Shown here in pieces: positions 1 to 5,371 of a stretch of DNA of 12,313 nt. Made by a program: the position numbers and the translations under genes. The notes below the pieces were generated by a model. That model was not told the origin of the DNA and did no database searches. It saw nothing but the letters and a program-made list of their open reading frames with translations. Location of the stretch: positions 1 to 12,313 of the forward strand of contig JAYOMI010000104.1 of NCBI GenBank assembly GCA_038120765.1. The letters run 5' to 3'. Each line of letters opens with the position of its first letter. The stretch's first letter is position 1. The DNA is from CAXBCP01 sp038120765 (lineage in GTDB: Bacteria > Pseudomonadota > Alphaproteobacteria > MPNO01 > UBA830).

Positions 1-917
1 ACCGACCGTTTGCCCGCGCAAAATTCCGTGACTTCGTCGGGGACCATCGGATAGGTGACGTTCATGCAGTAGATCGGGATACGCGAATTCCCGAACGGAT
101 CGGCAAGGCCCAGCTGCTGCAGGCCGCGGATCACGGAATTGTACAAACCGCCCTGGCAGATGATGCCGACATCGTCGCAATCGCCATCGAAAAATTCGTT
201 GAGCCCGTTTTCCCTGATGAATTTTATCGCGGCCGGGAAGCGCTCGTCGACTTTCAGTTTTTCCTGCAGGTAGGTGGATGGCGGCNNNNNNNNNNTCATC
301 GAATAGCGCGGTTTCTTGTTGTCCTTGGTCGCGAATCGCCCGGTGACGTGACAGGCGCGGATCCGGAATTCCATCATGACCGGCGTGTGGCTGATCTCGG
401 ACAGCTCAAACGATTTTTCGACCAGTTCGACGATACGCGGATGGTTCACGCGGGGGTCGACCAGCCACACCGAGCATTTCATCGCGAAGGCGTGGCTGCG
501 CTCCTGGATAATGGATGAGCCTTCGCCGTAATCCTCGCCGAGAATAATCAGCGATCCGCCGATAACGCCGACCGAGGCGATGTTGGACAGCGCGTCCGAC
601 GCGACGTTTGTGCCGACGGTGGATTTCCAGGTGACGGCGCCCCGCAGCGGATAGTTCACCGAGGCGGCGAGCATGGCGCAGGCGGCGGCTTCGTTGGCGC
701 AGACTTCGGTATGCACGCCGAGTTCGGCCATCAGACCCTTCGAATCCGATGTGAGGACGTCCATGAGATGCGATACCGGCGCGCCCTGATAACCGCCGAC
801 GTAGGACACGCCCGACTGCAGCAGCGCTTTGGTAATCGCGAGAATGCCTTCGCCCTCGAAATATTCGCCGTCGCCCCGGCGTAACATCTCTACTTCGCGT
901 GCGAATGTGCGTTCCAT
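1..917 (-). CDS. iorA: Indolepyruvate:ferredoxin oxidoreductase alpha subunit (IorA-like), partial
   Basis: Thiamine-diphosphate enzyme of the 2-oxoacid:ferredoxin oxidoreductase superfamily; family members oxidatively decarboxylate aryl pyruvates such as indolepyruvate to the acyl-CoA. Seen here: the N-terminal pyruvate-oxidoreductase-type domain, with GGYQGAPVSHLMDVL at residues 41-55, the ANEAA segment carrying Glu76 (the position of the cofactor-activating acid), GEDYGEGSS at 127-135 followed by QERS, and MEFRIRACHVTG at 182-193. The ATG at 917-915 is preceded by GGAG at 7-nt spacing. The gene runs off the left edge; the whole alpha subunit is normally about 700 residues, so the C-terminal cofactor domain and ferredoxin-like cluster domain are missing. 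Ten Ns interrupt it after residue 207. The frame is open on both sides and resumes with STYLQEKL. It could act on another aryl 2-oxoacid; the family call is firm, the substrate is not. No beta subunit gene is visible. Confidence 0.87.
   Translation of the reverse strand, partial: MERTFAREVEMLRRGDGEYFEGEGILAITKALLQSGVSYVGGYQGAPVSHLMDVLTSDSKGLMAELGVHTEVCANEAAACAMLAASVNYPLRGAVTWKSTVGTNVASDALSNIASVGVIGGSLIILGEDYGEGSSIIQERSHAFAMKCSVWLVDPRVNHPRIVELVEKSFELSEISHTPVMMEFRIRACHVTGRFATKDNKKPRYSMXXXXPPSTYLQEKLKVDERFPAAIKFIRENGLNEFFDGDCDDVGIICQGGLYNSVIRGLQQLGLADPFGNSRIPIYCMNVTYPMVPDEVTEFCAGKRS
286..295. other. Assembly gap (10 Ns)
   Basis: Ten consecutive Ns inside the IorA-like gene. The reading frame happens to be preserved if the gap is truly ten bases, but a round figure of ten is typical of a placeholder. 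The protein jumps from KDNKKPRYSM directly to PPSTYLQEKL. From memory, homologues carry a longer linker here, so the true missing sequence is probably longer than ten bases. Confidence 0.95.
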
Positions 918-985
918 GTATTTTCTCCAGGTGCGGCATTGCCCATCGCAGTGCCCCAGATCACCTGAGAGTTATAGTACGTTCG

Positions 986-1022
986 CGTCTGCCCGGCAAA
1001 GTCCCCGCGCGGCGGGCAGACG
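986..1022 (-). repeat. 10-bp inverted repeat between small ORF and iorA
   Basis: CGTCTGCCCG at 986-995 is perfectly complementary to CGGGCAGACG at 1013-1022, separated by a 17-nt GC-rich loop. It starts 10 nt beyond the stop codon of the 57-residue ORF when read on the minus strand, and lies about 70 nt before the iorA start. No T-run follows on either strand, so it is not a standard intrinsic terminator. It could be an mRNA-stabilising or processing hairpin, a weak terminator, or a regulator site for iorA. Confidence 0.5.
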
Positions 1023-1031
1023 GACGTTTGG

Positions 1032-1205
1032 CTATTTCTGCAACGTCTGCAGAATGGCAAGGACGTCCGTCATGTCTTCGGCGAGAAACGTGTTGGGCTC
1101 GCGGAGTGCGGCGGTAAGTTCCCTGCGCTCATCCGGTCCAAGCGCGTTCATAAAATCGATGAACCCGGTGGAGGCCCGATCGGTTTGCTGTGTCGTATTG
1201 TCCAT
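1032..1205 (-). CDS. Small hypothetical protein, 57 aa
   Basis: ATG at 1205-1203, TAG at 1034-1032. AGGG lies 9 nt before the ATG, with GAGG closer in, which gives plausible ribosome binding. The product is acidic and probably helical: a polar N-terminus (MDNTTQQTDRAS), then GFIDFMNALGPDERRELTAAL, then a C-terminal half containing LAEDMTDVLAILQTLQK with leucine-rich amphipathic spacing. No cysteine, signal peptide or membrane segment is present. It is on the same strand as iorA, 114 nt upstream of its start, so the two may be cotranscribed, although an inverted repeat lies between them. I do not recognise a family. The stop codon, start spacing and protein-like composition favour a real gene over chance. 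Confidence 0.55.
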   Translation of the reverse strand: MDNTTQQTDRASTGFIDFMNALGPDERRELTAALREPNTFLAEDMTDVLAILQTLQK

Positions 1206-1417
1206 CTACCTCATCCCTTGATCTTTGTGATCGTGTTTGCTGGGAGGCAGTTGGCACCAACCCTATGGTTAAGATCAAGTAAATATTAATGAATGGTTAA
1301 TGAACCCGTTGATGCGGATCGGCGCTGCCGGTCGGGCCCGGACGACGGCGTCAAGAAATGTTCATTTCGCGATTTCGGCCGGATTGAAGCCCGTGGATAA
1401 TTCACTACACTCTCCAC
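1206..1417. promoter_or_regulatory. Divergent intergenic region, small ORF/iorA versus argE-like gene
   Basis: This 212-nt stretch separates the leftward small ORF from the rightward deacylase and must hold promoters in both directions. Its 1260-1300 part is markedly AT-rich compared with the surroundings (TAAATATTAATGAATGG), with the near-repeat GGTTAA at 1267-1272 and 1296-1301. No confident leftward promoter could be assigned. The rightward promoter candidate is listed separately. Confidence 0.5.
1384..1411 (+). promoter_or_regulatory. Candidate sigma-70 promoter giving a leaderless argE-like mRNA
   Basis: TTGAAG at 1384-1389 and TACACT at 1406-1411 are separated by 16 nt. The coding ATG starts at 1418, which is the expected distance of a transcription start from a -10 box. 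There is no Shine-Dalgarno sequence in front of that ATG (the upstream bases are CACTACACTCTCCAC). Together these suggest that the message begins at the start codon. An alternative -10, GATAAT at 1396-1401, lacks a good -35. Confidence 0.4.
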
Positions 1418-2581
1418 ATGCAAGCTGATCCCAGATCCGTCGATATGATAAAGACGCTCATCGCGTTTGATACGACGAGCCGCGAATCCAATCTGGAACT
1501 AATCGACTGGGTCAGGAACTATCTGGACGGTCTCGGGGTCCAGTCGCACCTGACTTTCGACGACGACGAGCGCAAGGCGAATCTTTACGCGACCGCGGGA
1601 CCGCTCGACCGGGGCGGTGTCATGCTGTCGGGGCACACGGATGTCGTGCCGGTCGACGGACAGAACTGGGATACCGATCCATTCGGGGTGGTGGAAAAGG
1701 ACGGTCGCCTGTACGGGCGCGGTACCTGCGATATGAAGTCGTTTGTCGCCGTCGCCCTCGCGCATCTGCCGGATTTCCTGGACAGGGGGCTCGCGACGCC
1801 TCTGCATCTGGCGCTTTCCTACGATGAAGAGATTGGATGTATCGGGGTCAGGCGCCTGATCGATCAGGTGCGCGGTTTCGGTGTCCGTCCCGAAATGTGC
1901 ATCCTCGGCGAACCGAGCGATATGAAGGTTGTCGTGGCGCACAAGGGAAAGCGGTCGTTCGCCTGCGACGTGACAGGCATGGCGGCCCATTCTTCCCTCG
2001 CGCCCAGTGCGGTGAACGCCGTCGAATTTGCGGCTGAAATCGTCTCGTTCATCCGCCGCCGCGCGAAGTCTCTGCAAAGCGACGGGCCGTTCGAGGAGGG
2101 GTTCGATCCGCCCCATTCGACGGTACATACAGGCTTGATCCAGGGCGGGACGCAACTGAATATCGTGCCCGAGCACTGCTCGTTCCAGTTCGAAATCCGA
2201 TACCTGCCATTCGACGATCATGCCGGATTTGTCGAAGACGTCCGGCGCTTCGCCGAGGACGAACTTCTGCCGGAAATGCGCGAGCGTTACGAAGCGTCCG
2301 ACATCGTCTTTCGCGAGATGTCAGGGTTTCCCGGTCTGACCACGCCCGAAGATGCCGAGGTGGCGCAGGTCTGTCGTCACCTCGCCGCGACCAATGAAAC
2401 CGCCAAGGTGTCCTTCGGCACCGAGGCAGGACTTTTCAGTGCCGGTGGGATTCCGACGGTAGTGTGTGGACCCGGCAGTATCGAGCAGGCGCACAAACCG
2501 AATGAATTCATCGAACTGGATCAAGTTGCGAAGTGCTATGCCTTTATGGACCGTCTCAAGGAAAAACTCTGCCGGGTTTGA
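1418..2581 (+). CDS. argE: Acetylornithine deacetylase-type M20 metallopeptidase (ArgE family)
   Basis: Predicted cytosolic di-zinc amidohydrolase removing an acetyl group from N2-acetylornithine or a related N-acyl amino acid. All M20 landmarks are visible: GHTDVVPVDG with His73 and Asp75, RGTCDMKSF with bridging Asp105, the DEEIGC catalytic pair Glu137-Glu138, GEPSD with Glu165, the dimerisation-domain GMAAHSS with His191, and AHKPNEF with His359. The 387-residue length matches ArgE. The start at 1418 is kept because residues 1-30 match the usual ArgE N-terminus (ending in TTSRESNLELIDW), although no Shine-Dalgarno precedes it. The stop lies 11 bases from the convergent EF-hand gene. No other arginine biosynthesis gene is nearby, so it may be a stand-alone paralogue acting on a different acylated amino acid. 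The family is certain; the exact substrate is inferred. Confidence 0.85.
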   Translation: MQADPRSVDMIKTLIAFDTTSRESNLELIDWVRNYLDGLGVQSHLTFDDDERKANLYATAGPLDRGGVMLSGHTDVVPVDGQNWDTDPFGVVEKDGRLYGRGTCDMKSFVAVALAHLPDFLDRGLATPLHLALSYDEEIGCIGVRRLIDQVRGFGVRPEMCILGEPSDMKVVVAHKGKRSFACDVTGMAAHSSLAPSAVNAVEFAAEIVSFIRRRAKSLQSDGPFEEGFDPPHSTVHTGLIQGGTQLNIVPEHCSFQFEIRYLPFDDHAGFVEDVRRFAEDELLPEMRERYEASDIVFREMSGFPGLTTPEDAEVAQVCRHLAATNETAKVSFGTEAGLFSAGGIPTVVCGPGSIEQAHKPNEFIELDQVAKCYAFMDRLKEKLCRV

Positions 2582-2592
2582 CTGACCGGCGA

Positions 2593-3222
2593 TCAGCGAT
2601 TGGACGGAGACCCCGGCTGCCACATGCAGTCGACTGACGGGAGGCCTTCGCGTTCCAGAGCCTCCGCCCGTTCCGGCGCCGCGATTACGATCCTGCCGTC
2701 GATATTGAAGCACCTGCCCGACAGCGGCGGCAGCGCCCGGGCTGTTGGAATATTAAGGTAGCGGTCCGTTTCCACAGGGGAGAGGAACCCGTCGCCGTCA
2801 CTGTCCAGCCGGCCGAAACGCCACAGGACCGGTGCCGAGAATTCGGACAAATCAAGGCTGTTGCTCCGGTCGGTATCCATCTGATCGAAGGTTGGCCCCG
2901 GTTGGCCCTGAACCTTGTCGCGAACCCGGAATTCGTCCCGGCTGATCTTTCCGTCCCGGTTTGTATCAAGGCCAGTGAACCGCCGGCCGATCGATAAACG
3001 AAGTTCTTCCCCGGAGACCCGGCCGTCCCGGTTTGTATCCAGCCGCTGAAACCAGTCTGCTTTTTTTGCCGGCTGGCGCTCCCGCATCTTTTCCTGAATT
3101 CGATCCATAACGGATGGCGGCGCGCCGATAGGCTGCGCTGCAGCTTTTGCTGCAGGACCAATGATGCTGACAAGCACGACCAGGGTCAGGACCGCAAGCC
3201 TGGTCACCCTGACCGCTGACAT
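2593..3222 (-). CDS. Exported EF-hand protein, paralogue A
   Basis: Predicted secreted or periplasmic calcium-binding protein of 209 residues. A signal peptide is clear: a short basic start, the hydrophobic core LAVLTLVVLVSIIG, and likely cleavage in AKAAA-QP near residue 29. Four EF-hand loops follow at residues 62-73 (DTNRDGRVSGEE), 86-97 (DTNRDGKISRDE), 116-127 (DTDRSNSLDLSE, a degenerate loop with Asn at the usual Gly) and 140-151 (DSDGDGFLSPVE). A C-terminal segment carries Cys171 and Cys199 (RCFNIDGRIV then DCMWQPG), probably a disulfide. The ATG at 3222 is chosen; a TTG nine bases upstream is possible, and neither has a good Shine-Dalgarno. It lies 36 bases after the stop of paralogue B on the same strand, so the two are probably one operon, with this gene second. 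Calcium binding is inferred from the loops; the partner is unknown. Confidence 0.82.
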   Translation of the reverse strand: MSAVRVTRLAVLTLVVLVSIIGPAAKAAAQPIGAPPSVMDRIQEKMRERQPAKKADWFQRLDTNRDGRVSGEELRLSIGRRFTGLDTNRDGKISRDEFRVRDKVQGQPGPTFDQMDTDRSNSLDLSEFSAPVLWRFGRLDSDGDGFLSPVETDRYLNIPTARALPPLSGRCFNIDGRIVIAAPERAEALEREGLPSVDCMWQPGSPSNR

Positions 3223-3258
3223 CCCGCGCAAGAATAATCGGGGGATCGGAGTATCCCG

Positions 3259-3960
3259 TTATTGCGCATATTTTTTTGTCTTGATTTCATCCGATACATC
3301 GGGTGTCCACGTGCAATCAGCCTTGGCGTAACCGCGCTTTCTGAAAGTCTCGGCAACGTCCTCTTTGACGCGGACGATTTGCCGTTCCACGTAAAAACAT
3401 TCGCCGTCTTCGTTCCGGGAAGCCTCTCCGACAGGCCGGTCGAATAGCCGGGCTGCTTCCTGCTTGCTCACCTTGCCGTCCAGATTGCGGTCAATCCGGT
3501 CGAAACGCCAATTGGCTGGCGAGGCGAACTCCGCCATGGAAAGCCGGCCATCCGCATTGGCGTCCAACTCCCCAAAACGTTGTTCGCCGTTTCGCTTGTC
3601 CTTGCGCAGGGCGAGATACTCGGACTTGCTTACAAACTTGTCGCCGGACGTGTCCATGTTGTCGAAGCGTCGGCGGATATTGCTGAACAGTTCCTGTTTC
3701 GAAACTTCCGAATTCCTGTCCAGATCGAGCGACTCGAACCATTTCCGGACTTTTTCTTCAGCGGAATTGGATTTACGCATTTTTTCCCGAATGCGATCGA
3801 GAACGCTGGTCGGGTTGCCTGCTGCCGTCTCACTCCGGGATGCAGTTTGCGCGGAACCGGTGTTCGGCGCTAAGCTTGCCACGATCATGCCCAAAGCCAA
3901 TATCGAGACAGCCATGCCCGGCGGGCGGAACCGCGGCGGGCGGGATACTTTTATACACAT
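3259..3960 (-). CDS. Exported EF-hand protein, paralogue B
   Basis: Predicted secreted or periplasmic calcium-binding protein of 233 residues. The signal peptide has a long basic n-region, the core MAVSILALGMIVASL, and likely cleavage after GSAQ near residue 38. Four EF-hand-like loops lie at residues 79-90 (DLDRNSEVSKQE), 103-114 (DTSGDKFVSKSE), 133-144 (DANADGRLSMAE) and 157-168 (DRNLDGKVSKQE). The first two lack the central Gly, so affinity may be lower. The C-terminal segment ECFYVERQIV...ADCTWTPD (Cys188, Cys216) matches that of the neighbouring paralogue, as does the SVLDRIREKMR stretch ahead of the first loop. The start at 3960 has AAGG about 10 nt upstream; an internal ATG at 3915 would give a shorter, more standard signal peptide. 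It is first in a two-gene unit and diverges from the kelch gene. The function beyond calcium binding is not recognisable. Confidence 0.83.
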   Translation of the reverse strand: MCIKVSRPPRFRPPGMAVSILALGMIVASLAPNTGSAQTASRSETAAGNPTSVLDRIREKMRKSNSAEEKVRKWFESLDLDRNSEVSKQELFSNIRRRFDNMDTSGDKFVSKSEYLALRKDKRNGEQRFGELDANADGRLSMAEFASPANWRFDRIDRNLDGKVSKQEAARLFDRPVGEASRNEDGECFYVERQIVRVKEDVAETFRKRGYAKADCTWTPDVSDEIKTKKYAQ

Positions 3961-4063
3961 CGTTTATTACGCCTTACTCTACAACACGCTACGCTTTACT
4001 GATCGATATGATCGTACTTTTCCGACGTTATTTCAACCCCGCCGCCGCCAAGCGGAGAAAATC
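3961..4063. promoter_or_regulatory. Divergent region between EF-hand pair and kelch pseudogene
   Basis: This short, relatively AT-rich spacer must carry the promoter of the EF-hand unit and the former promoter of the kelch gene. TATGAT at 4007-4012 is a good rightward -10 candidate, inside the partly palindromic GATCGATATGATCG, but no convincing -35 lies 16-18 nt upstream. GGAG at 4054-4057 is the Shine-Dalgarno for the kelch frame. Confidence 0.35.
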
Positions 4064-5302
4064 ATCAGAGAACTGCTTGTCATTATCGCTGTCGCCGAGC
4101 TTTCTGCCGGTGCGGCGGGTACGGGGTCTGCCGCGGAAAACGCTGCGGGCGTTCGTCTGCCGTCCGACGAGGGCCCGACCGTGACGGCAATCCGGTCGAT
4201 GCGGCCCGGTACCTGGCTGAATCTCGGCTCGCCGGCGCCGGACCCCAAATGGGGCAAAGGACGGGGCCGGGCCTGGACATCGAAGATGGCGTTCTCCGCC
4301 GCGATGGGCGGCGCATTCCTGTTCGGCGAAGGCATTCACGGGTGGGCGAATCCGGGCAATGGCCGCTATATGGACGGCCTGTGGCTTTATGACGTGAATG
4401 CGCATCGCTGGGTCGCCCTGTATCCCGGCACCGACACACGGTCGCCTCCGGACCTGCAGGTTACGCGCGACGGCTTCGAAGGCACCGGCCCTGACCGGCC
4501 CCTGCCCATCGCGACAATGGTTCACGGATACGAGATGACCGCCCGGGATCCGGTTCGACAGATCTTTTTCAGCATGCCGAACCATCACGCGTATTTCCGG
4601 AAAGCGCTGCCGTCTGTTGCGAAATTCCGGGACGAGAACAGCTCCCGCCTGAACCGGACATTGGCAAGCCCCTGGATGTTCGATCCATGGAACCGGAAAT
4701 GGCACCGGCTCAGGACGGCGACCCCGTCGCCGAAATCGGGATACGGGGATGTGCTGATGTTCGTCCCGTCGCAGCAGAAGCTGTTTTTCTACCGGTCGCG
4801 CCAGGCGCATTACTACGACCCGAAGAACAACAGATGGCAGAGAGTGAATGCACGCGGCCCGTTGCCCCCATTCGGGATCGACCCCACTGCCTGTCATGAC
4901 CCGAAGCGGGATCGTATCTACATCGGGGGCGGGAATTATCCAGTGGCGAAGGGGCCGAACGGGCTTTGGATTTTCGATGTCGGCGCCGGAAGATGGATCG
5001 ATCCGAAACCGGAGGGATCGCCTGCGGGCAATCACTACGGCACGAACGTGGCGGTGATGACGTGCGACCCCCGGACGGATCGCGTTTATCTGTTCCGCCA
5101 CGCGGGCAACGGGCGCGGCCTTTATATTTAAGACGCGAGAAAGAATGCCTGGCGGGAGCGCGCCGTCCCGCTTCCCCGTTTCTGGAGAGAGACGACGGGC
5201 GCAAACGGATTCTATCACCCCGGACTCGGCGTGCATTTCATGCATACGGCGAATGACAGCCGCGACAACGGGCGCATCATCGTCTACCGGCCCGAGCCCT
5301 GA
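4064..5302 (+). pseudogene. Exported kelch-type beta-propeller protein, disrupted
   Basis: One continuous frame, broken by a TAA at 5129-5131 and ending at TGA 5300-5302, encodes about 412 residues. It starts with a signal-peptide-like stretch (RELLVIIAVAELSAGAAG), followed by kelch blades each ending in an aromatic-Asp...Trp element: LWLYDVNAHRW, PWMFDPWNRKW, HYYDPKNNRW, LWIFDVGAGRW, and finally LYI-stop-DARKNAW. The stop replaces the conserved Tyr/Phe and loses the last 57 residues, including part of the closing blade (ending GRIIVYRPEP). At the 5' end no ATG, GTG or TTG is available in frame near the signal peptide; GGAG at 4054-4057 is followed after 6 nt by ATC at 4064. The frame also runs open upstream into the antisense EF-hand gene, which I take as chance. 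Decay, translation of a truncated form, or sequencing error are all possible. Kelch propellers bind ligands or act as galactose-oxidase-like folds; no function is assigned. Confidence 0.75.
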
Positions 5303-5371
5303 GCAGGACGATTTTAAGAAAAAATGCGGGCGGGAATTGTCCGGCCTGCCCGGATCGCGTAATAGCGGATC

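Noticed and set aside
3464..4063. Upstream extension of the kelch frame to 3464
   Set aside because: The extension is antisense to the EF-hand gene, is low in protein-like character, and would bury the signal peptide in mid-protein.
5327..5352. CGGGC...GCCCG hairpin as a terminator for the kelch gene
   Set aside because: The stem is only 5 bp and has no T-run after it; such pairs are common in GC-rich DNA.
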